Assembly (NCBI GenBank): GCA_963836605.1
Contig: CAWIKB010000011.1
Coordinates: 310,001 to 374,000, forward strand
DNA: 64,000 nucleotides
Direction: 5' to 3'
From: Bog-473 sp963836605
GTDB lineage: Bacteria > Actinomycetota > Acidimicrobiia > Acidimicrobiales > RAAP-2
Under the pieces are notes generated by a model. It was not told the DNA's origin. It saw only the letters and a program-made list of their open reading frames with translations, and did not search any database. Both the position numbers and the translations under genes were made by a program. This document shows, one piece after another, positions 40,921 to 50,481 of this stretch. Within the stretch, counting starts at the first letter, position 1; each line of letters starts with the position of its first letter.

Positions 40921-43900
40921 GTGGTGGAACCAGAAGCCCGTGGACCGACGGCCGAGGAGCGCCTCCCGGCCCAGGACCGCATGGAGACGGTGGTCACCTG
41001 GGTTGCGGTGGTGTGGGTCTCGGGGGTCGCCATCATCGATCAGGTCTACGGGGGCAAGTTCGGGCTGATCGGCTTTCTGGCCATTGGCCCGTTCATCGCC
41101 GCCGCCTTCGCCAGTCCCCGGCGTACCGCCTGGGTCGGCCTCTACGCCACCATCTTCTCCCTGGTGCTCACCACGCCGCCGCGCCAGTACGATGAGTTCA
41201 ACCATCTCCTGCGGGTCATGACCCTGGTGGCCTCCTCCGGCGTTGCCATCTGGCTCTCGCGACTCCGCAATCAGCGCAACCTGCAACTCTGGTCGGCCCG
41301 AACCGACACGCGCAATGAGCGGCGGCGGCGGGTGGCCGCCGAGACGGCGCAACGCACGCAGGACATGGCCCGGGCGCTGACCACGGCGGCCGACCCGGCC
41401 CAGGTGGCCGACGCGGTCTTCGCCGCGCTGCGCGACGAGCTCAGCGTCGATGCCGCGGTGTTCGCCACCACGAACGAACGGGGTGTACTCCACGCGCACC
41501 GGCAGTTCGGCTACGAGTCCGAGCAGCAGGGCGAGGACCTGCTCGTCGCGCTCGATCCCGACGGTCCGGTGGGCGACGTGATGCAACGGCGCGTCGCGCT
41601 CATCGCTGAGTCGGTCGCCGACCTCGCTCGTCACTGGCCGAACATCGAAGCCGCGTTGCGGGGTACTCGCTTCAACTCGCTCGCCGTCGTCCCACTGGTG
41701 GTCTCGGACCACGCCGTGGGGGTGGTCGTCGTCCACTGGGCCCAGCCCCGCGCCATCTCCAAGGCGGACCGGGGATTCCTGTTCACCATCACCGGCGCCG
41801 CCGCCCAGGCGGTCGAACGAGCCCGTTTGACGGTGACCGAGTTCGCCAACCTCGAACGCGCCCAACAACTCCAGGAACTCAGTTCGGTCCTGGCCGCGGC
41901 CACCACGCCGGCCGACGTCGCCCGGGCCGCTCTGCGGACCGGTGTCCGGGCCGTGCGCGCCCAGTCGGCGGTCTGCCGGGTCCCCCTGGACCGCGGGCGT
42001 CGTGGGCTGACCTGCCTGGCCCGAGACGGGCACGCGGCGCGGTGCTCTCGAGTGACGAGGTGCAGATACAGAGCAGCCTGTCGGGCGAGGCGTTCACGTC
42101 GAACCGTCCGGTGGTGGTCACGCTCGGCGTCTCGGGGCCGCGTGATACCGCGTCGCAGGAGGTCATCCCCGCCGCGCTGGCGGACCTGGGCCAACCGATC
42201 ACGATGGTGGCTGAGCCGCTCACCGGCAACGCCGGCACTCTCGGTGTGCTGGTGTTCGCGTTCGTGTCCCACTTCGAGCCCAGCGATCCTGAGCTTCGCT
42301 TCCTCTCCACCCTGGCCGGCTTGACCTCCCAGGCGCTCGAGCGCGCGCAACTCTTCGAGCAGGAGCGCCGTGCACTGCGCGATGCCGAATCAGGACGCGA
42401 GCGGCTGTCCGTGCTCTCGGACGTGACCAAGCTCTTGAGCTCGAGTCTCAACCCGACCACGGTGATGCACCGCACCATCAAGCTGGTGGTGGGACGCCTG
42501 GCCGACGCCTGCGTGGTGGAGGTGCCGGGCGAGACCGGGTTGGCCCGCCTCGACATCGAGGGCGGGAACGCCCTGGACGCCGGAACGTCCCTGGAGCTGA
42601 TCGGTGCCGAGGACACGCCCTTCGACTCCGAGGCGCCGGGCGCCGTGGCCTTCCGCACCGGGCAGGTCCAGCTGGGCCCCCTGCTCTCGCCGTTGGCCGA
42701 CGCGCTGGCGTTGGGACCGTGCACGGCGTTGGCCGTGCCCATGACCGCCAACGGCGAAGTCATCGGTGTCATGACCTTCATCGACGGCACCCGGCGCCAC
42801 TTCCAGCCCGAGGACGTGTCGCTGGCCACCGAGGTCGCCAGCCGGGCCGGCTTGGCGCTCTCCAATGCCACCCGGTACCAGCGCGAGCGGGTGGTGGCCG
42901 AAGTCCTCCAACGCGCCGTGTTGCCCGACTCCCTGCCGCAGGTCGAGGGTCTGCACTTCGACGCCGAGTATCGCGCCGGTGCCGCCGGCACCTACGTGGG
43001 GGGCGACTGGTACGACGTCTTCGAGCTCGATGACGAGCGCGTCTTCTTCAGCGTGGGCGACGTCATGGGAAAGGGTGCCCCTGCCGCCGCGCTCATGGGA
43101 CAGGTGCGCAGTGCGCTGCGGGCCTACGCGGTGGACGGCCAGAGCCCGTCCGAGGCGCTTTCCTCGCTCGACCGTCTCTTCGGCGTGTTGTCCGAGGACC
43201 GGGTGGTCACGGTCGTGGTGGGCCTGGTCAATCCCAAGACGGGTGTGGTGCGACTGACCAACGCGGGCCACCCACCGCCACTGGTGGTCCGCGCCAACGG
43301 AGGCACGTCGTTCTGCGCGCCCGAGAGCTCGCTGCTCATCGCCGCCGGCCTGGGGGTGACCGCACGCCCGGCCCACGAGCTCGCCCTGGGCCCCGGCGAC
43401 ACCCTGCTCATGTACTCCGACGGCCTGGTGGAGCGGCGGGGTGAGCCCATCACCTCGGGCATGGACCGGTTGTCCGAGACTGCAATCGACGTTGCCCAGA
43501 ACGGCTGGCCCAGGCGGTCGGCCGCCATGCTGGCCTCCCTGCTGAGCAATGACGAGAGTACTGACGACGTGGTCGTCCTGGCCCTGCACCACCTCGGCGT
43601 GGCGGCGGTGGGTAGGGACGGGCCCGAATTGGGTACACGTCAAGACGGGATGTCAACGCTGCATCTGGACCCGGTGGTCGAAAGCACGACGAAGGCACGC
43701 CATTGGGTGGCGGCGCGCCTGTGCGACCTTCCCGTCGAGGTGTCCGAATGTGCCGCGCTCCTGACGTCGGAGTTGGTGACCAATGCCGTGCTCCACGCGT
43801 CCACCCCCCTGTCGGTGACCCTGCACGTCCTGCCCGGCCGCATCCGGGTCGACGTGGCCGACGGGAGCCCGGTGCTGCCGGCGGTCAAGGAGTACGGACC

Positions 43901-44594
43901 GGACGCGGCAACCGGACGCGGCCTGACGTTGTTCAACACCCTGGCCTCGGAGTGGGGCGTCCACCCGGTGGCCGGCGGGAAGATCGTGTGGTTCGAGCTT
44001 CCGGTGGATCTCCCGTGGGCCCCGGGTGAGTGGTCCGACGGCGACTTCCGTTTCGATCTGGTCGGCATGGCCCGGGCCGATCTGCACGAGCCGAGCGACC
44101 AGTCGACCCCGATCACGATCGACCTGCTCGGGATCCCGGTCGGACTGCTGCAGAAGGCCAGCGAAGAGTACGAAGGCCTGTTCCGCGAGCTGCGCCTGAT
44201 GAAGGAGCGGGTCGACTCGGGAATGCTGTCGCCTTCCCTCCTCCCCGACCGGCTCTCGGTGCTCGTCTCGGAGATCGGCAGCCGGTTCCACGGGTTCGGC
44301 CCCGGCATGGACGAGAACTGGCAGGGGGTGGTGGACCACAACCTCTCGTCCTACGACTGGCACATGACCCTACCCCAGGCCGCGGTCACGGCCTGTGAGT
44401 TCTACGACGCCATGCTCGACGAGGCCGACGAATTCAGCCGCTCAGCCCAACTGCTGACCCTGCCCGCCTCCGACACCAGCATCGCGGTGCGGCGCTGGTT
44501 CCTCTCCGAGCTGATCAACCAATTGCGGGGCGTCCCGCCCGTTCCCTGGAGCCGCAGTCCCTATCACGCCGGGCTCATCCAAAAGGTGAAGTGA
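40921..44594 (+). CDS. Membrane GAF/PP2C (SpoIIE-type) phosphatase with HATPase domain (single frameshift)
   Basis: Rejoined product is about 1,223 residues: first frame 40921-about 42035, second to 44594, with one base lost near 42035 (GLTCLARDGHA then AVLSSDEVQIQSSL). N-terminus about 20-110 holds three or four membrane helices (VVTWVAVVWVSGVAIIDQVYGGKFGLIGFLAIGPFIAAAF...). Then GAF-like domains (about 130-290, 320-480, 500-650). PP2C at about 660-895: VGGDWYDVF, VGDVMGKGAPAAALMGQ, TNAGHPPPLVV, LMYSDGLVERRG and DDVVVLAL metal motifs. HATPase at about 910-1030 has intact LLTSELVTNAVLHA. A further 190-residue domain follows. Expected to dephosphorylate the STAS protein. GTG start with AGGGGGAG. 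Confidence 0.88.
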
Positions 44595-44601
44595 GCCCGG
44601 C

Positions 44602-45180
44602 TCAGCGGAACTTGGTCGCCTTGCGGAACACCTTGCCGTAGAAGTCCAGGCCCTCGGTCGAGAGGCGGGCCGCCGGACCGCTGGCGATGGAGACCCGCTC
44701 GGGGATGATCCCCCACACCGGGACCTTCAGCTCGTCCCACCACTCGATCGTCGCATCCAGGTCCTTGGTGCCAAGCCGGGCCGAGCAGATGACCACACCG
44801 GCGGGGACGTTCGAGGGCGTCATCTCCAAGGTGGCCACGACCCGGTTGGGCTCGACCCCGCCCGAACGGGTGGGGATGACGACGACATCGGCCCGGGCCA
44901 GGGCGGCCCGCACGATGCGCTCCTCCCCCGGTGGGGTGTCGACCACGACCACGCCTTCGTCGCCGTCCATGGCCCGGACGACGGTGCGCTCCGACGGGGC
45001 CTCGTAGAGGTCCACCCCTTCGATCGGCATCGCCTCGAACCACTCGGCGGTCGACGCCTGGCGGTCGGCATCGACCAGGCGCACCGGGGAACGCCCTTTG
45101 TCCGCGGCGACGCCGGCCAGGTAGACGGCGGTGGTCGTCTTGCCGACCCCGCCCTTGACGTTGCTCACCACAATGTTCAT
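44602..45180 (-). CDS. ParA/MinD-family P-loop ATPase (orphan)
   Basis: 192 residues. IVVSNVKGGVGKTTTAVYLAG is the deviant Walker A with signature lysine, RLVDADRQASTAEWF the switch I region and VVVDTPPGEERIVRAAL the Walker B / switch II region. It is a short ParF/ParA-like cargo-positioning ATPase; VWGIIPERVSIASGPAARLSTEGLDFYGKVFRKAT is the usual C-terminal helix. GGAGG and a TACCCT -10 (45203-45208) precede the ATG. No ParB or parS candidate is adjacent. Convergent with the phosphatase, 7 bp apart. Confidence 0.9.
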   Translation of the reverse strand: MNIVVSNVKGGVGKTTTAVYLAGVAADKGRSPVRLVDADRQASTAEWFEAMPIEGVDLYEAPSERTVVRAMDGDEGVVVVDTPPGEERIVRAALARADVVVIPTRSGGVEPNRVVATLEMTPSNVPAGVVICSARLGTKDLDATIEWWDELKVPVWGIIPERVSIASGPAARLSTEGLDFYGKVFRKATKFR

Positions 45181-45254
45181 GTGCGTCGGGACCTCCGCCC
45201 GTAGGGTAACGTCCGAAATCGGCCTCGGCTCACGGCAGTCGACTCACAGCAGGC

Positions 45255-46082
45255 TCACGGCAGCAGCAGCCGCCCCAGCCGTCGTCGGGTGATGACGACG
45301 CCGACCACCGCCATGATGGCCAGGTAGGCCATGTGCAGCAGCAGCGTCCAGGCGAAGATCCCCAGGTCAGCTGCTCGCACCAGGACCACGCCCTGGTAGA
45401 GGGGGGTGCACCGCACCACGGCCTGCAGCCAGCCGGGGTACACCGTGATCGGGTAGAAGGTGGCCGAGAACAGGAAGAGCGGGATGAACGTCAGCGAGAC
45501 CATGTCGAAGTCCTGCCATGTGCGCATGAAGGTTGTGCCGGCCATGCCCGCGGCCGCGAAGGCCAGGCTGATGAAGACGGCGGCGGGCCAGCACAGGATC
45601 GCCCATGGGGAGACCACGTAGCCCAGGAGCGCCATGATCAACAGGAAGGCGGCCGAGTACATGGTGCCGCGCAGCACGCACCAGCCCAGCTCGCCCAGGG
45701 CCACGTCACCCACCCCGAGCGGGGTGGACAGCATGGCGTCGTAGGTCTTGGAGATCTTCAGCTTCATGAAGACCAGGAAGGTGGAGTCGATCATGGCGCC
45801 GTTCATGGCCGACGAGGCCAGCAGCCCCGGGGCCACGAATGCGGTGTAGGGCACCTCATGGCCGTCCACCGAGATCGGCCCGACCAGGTGGCTCAGGCCG
45901 ATACCGATGGAGAGCAGGTAGAAGAGCGGCTCGAAGAATCCCGAGATGAGGAAGATCCAGGACCGGCGGTACACCAGGACATTGCGCTCGAGCACGCGGG
46001 CGGCGTAGCGGCCACCGAGGAACGCGAACGGGGTGATGCGCAGCGGCAATTCCCTCTTTGGTGCGTCGACAGTCGTGCTCAC
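45255..46082 (-). CDS. ABC-2 type transport permease (second permease)
   Basis: 275 residues with six membrane helices. FLISGFFEPLFYLLSIGIGLS, VAPGLLASSAMNGAMIDSTFLVFMKLKISKTYDAMLSTPLGVGDVALGELGWCVLRGTMYSAAFLLIMALLG and SLTFIPLFLFSATFYPI are hallmarks of the NodJ/DrrB ABC-2 permeases, including the AMLSTPL loop. GTG 46082 overlaps the first permease by 4 bp (GTGA). With the ATPase and the other permease it forms a heterodimeric exporter, likely for a lipid, polyketide or drug. Substrate unknown. Confidence 0.92.
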   Translation of the reverse strand: MSTTVDAPKRELPLRITPFAFLGGRYAARVLERNVLVYRRSWIFLISGFFEPLFYLLSIGIGLSHLVGPISVDGHEVPYTAFVAPGLLASSAMNGAMIDSTFLVFMKLKISKTYDAMLSTPLGVGDVALGELGWCVLRGTMYSAAFLLIMALLGYVVSPWAILCWPAAVFISLAFAAAGMAGTTFMRTWQDFDMVSLTFIPLFLFSATFYPITVYPGWLQAVVRCTPLYQGVVLVRAADLGIFAWTLLLHMAYLAIMAVVGVVITRRRLGRLLLP

Positions 46083-46915
46083 ACGACCAACCGCTTGGCG
46101 AAGGTCCGACGGCCGACGGCATACCCGACGCCGATCCACAGGCAGAGGTAGGCGGCGTGTCCGAGGTCGGCCCAGAGGCGGACCGTGCCGAGGGTGAGGT
46201 CGCGGCAGAGGGCGACGCCGTGGTAGAGCGGCGTGACGTAGGCCACGAACTGCAGCACCAGGGGCAGCTGGGAAATCGGGAAGAAGGTGCCCGAGAAGAG
46301 GAAGAGCGGGATGATCACGAAGCGGTAGAGCGTGGAGAAGCCGCTGTCCTTCTCGAGCGTGGCGGCGAACGCGGCCATTGGCGCGGCGAAGGCCATGCCG
46401 GTCAGCACACCGGCCGGCAGGGCCAGGACGGCCCACGGGGAGTAGACGACCCCGAAGGCGGCCATGACAGCCAGGTAGATCGACACCACTATGGAGATGC
46501 GCGCCGCCACCCAGGCCAGGTGACCCAGCAAGACGTCGTAGACATCGAGCGGTCCCGCCAGCATGGCCAGGTAGGTGCGCATCCACTTGATGGCGCCGAG
46601 GACGGGGTACATGGTGTCGTTTGTCCCGATCTGCATCGCCGTACCGGCCAGCAGGCCGGGGGCCAGGAAGGCGACATAGCTGACCCCGTCCACCCCGTGG
46701 GAGTGCTTGTTGATCAGCGAGCCCAGGGCGACCCCCATGGCCGCCAGGTAGAGGACCGGGATGAGGAAGCTGGTGGCGATGGAGCTCCGCCAGGTCCGCT
46801 TGTACTGATAGCCCCAGTAACGGGCGGCCCGCAGCCACATGGGCGTGGCGAAGCGGCGCGGGACCACGACCTCGCCGTGCTCGAACATGGTGCCGACGGT
46901 CTCGGCGGTGGACAT
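46079..46915 (-). CDS. ABC-2 type transport permease (first permease)
   Basis: 278 residues. SSIATSFLIPVLYLAAMGVALGSLINKH, FLAPGLLAGTAMQIGTNDTMYPVLGAIKWMRTYLAMLAGPLDVYDVLLGHLAWVAARISIVVSIYLAVM and IIPLFLFSGTFFPISQLPLVLQFV show the ABC-2 fold, with the GPLxxxDVLLG loop. Paralogue of the adjacent permease. Starts 20 nt after the ATPase stop and ends overlapping the second permease start. The pair is the membrane channel of the exporter. Confidence 0.92.
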   Translation of the reverse strand: MSTAETVGTMFEHGEVVVPRRFATPMWLRAARYWGYQYKRTWRSSIATSFLIPVLYLAAMGVALGSLINKHSHGVDGVSYVAFLAPGLLAGTAMQIGTNDTMYPVLGAIKWMRTYLAMLAGPLDVYDVLLGHLAWVAARISIVVSIYLAVMAAFGVVYSPWAVLALPAGVLTGMAFAAPMAAFAATLEKDSGFSTLYRFVIIPLFLFSGTFFPISQLPLVLQFVAYVTPLYHGVALCRDLTLGTVRLWADLGHAAYLCLWIGVGYAVGRRTFAKRLVV

Positions 46916-46935
46916 GGGGAGGCCGCCGATCCGAG

Positions 46936-47997
46936 TCAGTCGATGAGGGTGCGGCCGGTCAGCCGGAGGAAGACGTCCTCCAGCGTCGAGCGCCGCACCA
47001 GCGTGCTCTGCGGGGACAGGCCGCGCGCGTGCACCGCGGCCAGGGCGGCGTCACCGTCGTCGGTGTAGAGCAAAATCCGGTCGGGCAGCACCTCGTGGCG
47101 CTCGGCCAGATCGGCCAGGTCCACCGCCAGCTCCTCGTGCTGGCCGGGCCGGAAGCGCAGCTCGACCACTTCCTTGGTGGCCTGCGCCGCGATCAGCTGG
47201 CGCGGGCTGCCCTCGGCGGCGAACCGGCCCTTGTCCATGACGACCAGGCGGTCGCACAACTGCTCGGCCTCGTCCATGTAGTGGGTGGTGATGACCAGGG
47301 TCACACCTTGCTGCTTGAGCCGGTACAGGCGGTCCCAGAGCAGGTGGCGGGCCTGGGGGTCCAGTCCGGTCGTGGGCTCATCGAGAATCAGCAGGTCGGG
47401 GTCCGAGATCAGGGCCCGGGCGATGGTGAGCCGGCGCTTCATGCCGCCCGAGAGCGGGTCGACCCGGTCGTTGGCCCGGTCGGTCAGCTGGGCGAACTCG
47501 AGCAGCTGATCCGCCCGCTCGCGGATGACCTTGCGGGGCATGTCGAAGTAGCGGCCGTAGATCATGAGGTTGTCGAGGACGGTGAGCTCCAGATCGAGCG
47601 AGTCCTCCTGGGGCACCAGCCCCATCCGGGCCCGGATGGCCGCGCCCTGCGTCAGGGGGTCCATCCCCAGCACCCGCAGCGTGCCGCCGCTGATCGGCGA
47701 GATGCACGAGATCATGCGCATGGTCGACGTCTTGCCCGCCCCGTTGGGCCCGAGGAAGCCGAACGACTCGCCCGCCTCGATGGTGAAGTCGACCTTGTCG
47801 ACCGCCACGAACTCGCCGAAGCGCTTCTCGAGCTGATGGGCTTCGACCATGGGCGCGGCCCGCACCCCGCCCTCGTCGGGCCGGGCGGGCGCTGAATCGG
47901 ACTCGCCGGACGACGCGGACTCGGACGCGGACGCGCCCGAGGCACGGTCACCGTCCGGTGGGGGGACGTCGGTCGTCGGCGATGAGTATGACGTCAT
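46936..47997 (-). CDS. ABC-2 exporter ATPase (DrrA/NodI type)
   Basis: 353 residues. After a 45-residue Ser/Asp/Glu/Pro-rich disordered tail the ATPase runs MVEAHQLEKRFGEFVAVDKVDF: Walker A GPNGAGKTS, signature LSGGMKRRLTIARALISDP, Walker B LLILDEPTTGLDP, H-loop TTHYMDEAEQ. The C-terminal 100 residues (FRPGQHEELAVDLADLAERH..., TLEDVFLRLTGRTL) are the DrrA-type accessory domain. ATG 47997 has TATCGT 9 nt upstream, in a divergent promoter shared with the GH1 gene. Confidence 0.94.
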   Translation of the reverse strand: MTSYSSPTTDVPPPDGDRASGASASESASSGESDSAPARPDEGGVRAAPMVEAHQLEKRFGEFVAVDKVDFTIEAGESFGFLGPNGAGKTSTMRMISCISPISGGTLRVLGMDPLTQGAAIRARMGLVPQEDSLDLELTVLDNLMIYGRYFDMPRKVIRERADQLLEFAQLTDRANDRVDPLSGGMKRRLTIARALISDPDLLILDEPTTGLDPQARHLLWDRLYRLKQQGVTLVITTHYMDEAEQLCDRLVVMDKGRFAAEGSPRQLIAAQATKEVVELRFRPGQHEELAVDLADLAERHEVLPDRILLYTDDGDAALAAVHARGLSPQSTLVRRSTLEDVFLRLTGRTLID

Positions 47998-48006
47998 TGT
48001 CAGGTA

Positions 48007-48016
48007 ACGATACCGT
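48007..48016. promoter_or_regulatory. Overlapping divergent -10 hexamers (TATCGT on minus, TACCGT on plus)
   Basis: TATCGT on the minus strand (48007-48012) serves the exporter operon (ATG 47997, 9 nt away); TACCGT on the plus strand (48011-48016) would serve the GH1 gene, whose leader carries GGAGGGAG. The two hexamers share two bases, so the promoters should compete. Confidence 0.4.
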
Positions 48017-48074
48017 GCAGCCCTACAGGGAAAATCCGCCAGTAGGGCGGTCGCCCATCGGAGGGAGCGCGCAC

Positions 48075-49268
48075 GTGGCACACAGCGAGGGACGTCGGGA
48101 GTTTCCCGAGGGGTTCACCTGGGGTACGGCCACTGCGGCCCACCAGATCGAGGGGGGCAACGCCAACAACGACTGGTGGGACTTCGAACACCGGCCCGAC
48201 ACCGTGTGTGCCGAGCCTTCCGGGGACGCCTGCGACTCGTGGGAGCGCTGGACCGAGGACGTCGATCTGGTGGCGACCCTCGGGCTGGACAACTACCGCT
48301 TCTCGGTCGAATGGAGCCGGATCGAGCCCGCCGAGCGGGAGATCTCCCGGGCGGCGCTGGACCACTATCGACGGCTGTGCGGGACCCTGCGCGAGCGGGG
48401 GATCGACCCTGTGGTCACCTTCCACCACTTCACCACTCCTCGCTGGCTGGCCGCCCAGGGCGGCTGGGAGAGCGGGGTGGCGGTCGAGCGCTTCGGGCGC
48501 TTCTGCGACACGGTGGCCGGCGCCCTCGGGGACGTGATGAGCCGGGCCTGCACCATCAACGAGCCCAACGTGGTGGCGGTCATGGGCTTCATGGCCGGCA
48601 TGTTCCCTCCGGGCAAGACCGACAAGGACCTCTCCCGGGCCGTGGCACGGAACCTGATCGCCGGGCACCGGAGCGCGGTCGAGGCCATCCGGGGTGCGGC
48701 GCCGGGCGTGCCGGTGGGCCTGACCCTGTCCATGGCCGACTACCAATTGCTCCCGGGCGGGGAGGCCAAGCTGGAGAGCAGGCGCCACCACTCCGAGGAC
48801 GTGTTCCTCGACGCCACCACCGGCGACGACTTCCTCGGCGTCCAGGTGTACTCGCGCAATCGCATCGGCCCCGACGGGCCGGCCGGGGCCGAACCGGGGG
48901 TGCCCGTGCTCGATATGGGCTACGAGTTCTACCCGGCCTCCCTGGGGAACTGTCTCCGGCGGGCGTGGGATTACACCGGAGGGGCCGTGCCGCTCCTGGT
49001 CACCGAGAACGGGATCGGCACCACCGACGACGCGCAACGGATCGACTACGTGCGCCAGGCGCTCGAGGGCGTGCTCGAGGTGATCGCCGAGGGGATCGAC
49101 GTGGGGGGCTACACCTACTGGTCCCTGCTCGACAATTTCGAGTGGACCCTGGGGTACCGGCCCCGCTTCGGGCTGGTCACCGTCGACCGGACCACGTTCG
49201 CCCGGACGCCCAAGCCGAGCGCCGCCTGGCTCTCATCGGTGGCGGCGGCCAACGCGCTGGACGACTGA
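48075..49268 (+). CDS. Glycoside hydrolase family 1 beta-glucosidase
   Basis: 397 residues, somewhat short for GH1. FPEGFTWGTATAAHQIEGGN is the canonical N-terminus; TINEPN carries the acid/base Glu (CTINEPNVVAVMGF) and LLVTENGIG the nucleophile Glu; YWSLLDNFEWTLGYRPRFGLVTVD is the C-terminal aglycone region. Retaining beta-glucosidase or related beta-glycosidase, cytoplasmic. GTG 48075 has GGAGGGAG 8 nt upstream. Divergent from the exporter operon, with which it may share promoter control. No sugar transporter adjacent. Confidence 0.95.
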   Translation: MAHSEGRREFPEGFTWGTATAAHQIEGGNANNDWWDFEHRPDTVCAEPSGDACDSWERWTEDVDLVATLGLDNYRFSVEWSRIEPAEREISRAALDHYRRLCGTLRERGIDPVVTFHHFTTPRWLAAQGGWESGVAVERFGRFCDTVAGALGDVMSRACTINEPNVVAVMGFMAGMFPPGKTDKDLSRAVARNLIAGHRSAVEAIRGAAPGVPVGLTLSMADYQLLPGGEAKLESRRHHSEDVFLDATTGDDFLGVQVYSRNRIGPDGPAGAEPGVPVLDMGYEFYPASLGNCLRRAWDYTGGAVPLLVTENGIGTTDDAQRIDYVRQALEGVLEVIAEGIDVGGYTYWSLLDNFEWTLGYRPRFGLVTVDRTTFARTPKPSAAWLSSVAAANALDD

Positions 49269-49317
49269 ACCGACCGCCTCGAGTTGGGGTTGGGGCCCGG
49301 ATCAACCGAGCCGGGGC

Positions 49318-50187
49318 TCAGACGGCGGCCGACTTGGTGGTGGCCACCAGCGCATCGATGATCTGGCCCCAGACCGCTTCGGGCAGATCGTGCCCCATGC
49401 CGGGGATCAGGATCAGCGTCGAGCCCGGCACGGCGGCGGCCGTGGCCTTGCCCCCGCTCACCTGGACCAAGGGGTCGGCCTCGCCGTGGATGACCAGGAA
49501 GGGGATCGTGACGCGGCCCAACCCTTCGGTGCGATCGGGTGAGGCCAGGATGGCCCCCAGTTGGCGGGCCGTGCCGTCGGGGCAGAAATTGCGGTCGTAC
49601 GCGACGGCCGCCCGCTGCGTCATCATCTCGACGTCGAAGGGAAAACCGGGGGAGCTGATGACCCTGCTCCCCTCCACGCTGGCGGCGATGGCCTCGTCCC
49701 GCGTGGCGGCCGGCGGGCGCAGCAACGCCGTCATCGCCGCCTCGGTGGGCGCGCCCACGGCCGGGTTCCCCGTGGTCGACATGATGGAGCACACGCTGAG
49801 GCAGCGGTCGGCGTGGTTGATCACCAGCGCCTGGGTGATCATGCCGCCCATCGAGACGCCCAAGATGTGGGCCCGGTCGAGGCCCAGGTGGGTCAAGAGT
49901 GCGGCTGCATCATCGGCCATGTCCTCCACGTGGTACGGCGCCGAAGACCCGTCGCCGCCGAGAAGGGCGAGGAAGTCAATCGGCCCGTCGAACTTGGTGG
50001 ACAGACCGACGTCGCGATTGTCGTAACGGATGGTGAAGTATCCCCGGGCGGTGAGATCTTCGACGAATTGTTCGGGCCAGGCGATGAGCTGGGCCCCGAG
50101 CCCCATGACCAGCAGAAGCGGCGGATCCGTCGGATCCCCGTTGGTGACGTACTCGATATCGATCCCATTGACGTGTGCCGTGGGCAC
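49318..50187 (-). CDS. Alpha/beta hydrolase
   Basis: 289 residues. LLLVMGLGAQLIAWPEQFVEDLTARGYFTIRYDNRDVGLST contains the oxyanion region, HILGVSMGGMITQAL the GxSxG nucleophile elbow, PFLVIHGEADPLVQ the acid Asp and PGMGHDLPEAVWGQII the base His. Similar to haloperoxidase-like / epoxide-hydrolase relatives seen in actinobacteria. GTG 50187 was preferred to TTG 50193 because AAGGGAG is 6 nt upstream of it. Convergent with the GH1 gene. Substrate unknown. Confidence 0.9.
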   Translation of the reverse strand: MPTAHVNGIDIEYVTNGDPTDPPLLLVMGLGAQLIAWPEQFVEDLTARGYFTIRYDNRDVGLSTKFDGPIDFLALLGGDGSSAPYHVEDMADDAAALLTHLGLDRAHILGVSMGGMITQALVINHADRCLSVCSIMSTTGNPAVGAPTEAAMTALLRPPAATRDEAIAASVEGSRVISSPGFPFDVEMMTQRAAVAYDRNFCPDGTARQLGAILASPDRTEGLGRVTIPFLVIHGEADPLVQVSGGKATAAAVPGSTLILIPGMGHDLPEAVWGQIIDALVATTKSAAV

Positions 50188-50439
50188 GGGCAACTCCCTT
50201 CATGGTCGGAGCGACGGCCCCGGCGAGGGCGGTCTTCGGGTTCGAAGGTCCCCGGGCGATTTCCTAGCAGGTCGGGGATCCTCCCTGCTCGCCGCCGCCG
50301 AGGCCCTGGCGGGGCGACGACCTTTTGCCGCTGGCGACCGCTAGCTTCGCCTGGCACGGGGCATCGCACGGCGGTGGGCTGGGAACCCGACCCCATCTGT
50401 CCGCAGGGAACAGAGAACGGCCGAACCGGAGGAGCGACG

Positions 50440-50481
50440 GTGCACAGATCCCACCACGACGCGGAGACCGCCGGTGGCTGA
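50440..50481 (+). CDS. Candidate 13-codon leader peptide coupled to dipZ
   Basis: GTG 50440 is 5 nt after a strong GGAGGAG (50428-50434) and opens VHRSHHDAETAGG, ending at TGA 50479-50481, which overlaps the GTG start of the DipZ gene (50474) by 8 bp. The downstream gene itself has only a weak ribosome-binding site, which is the pattern expected for translational coupling. The peptide is too short for homology; three of 13 residues are His. Confidence 0.35.
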   Translation: MHRSHHDAETAGG

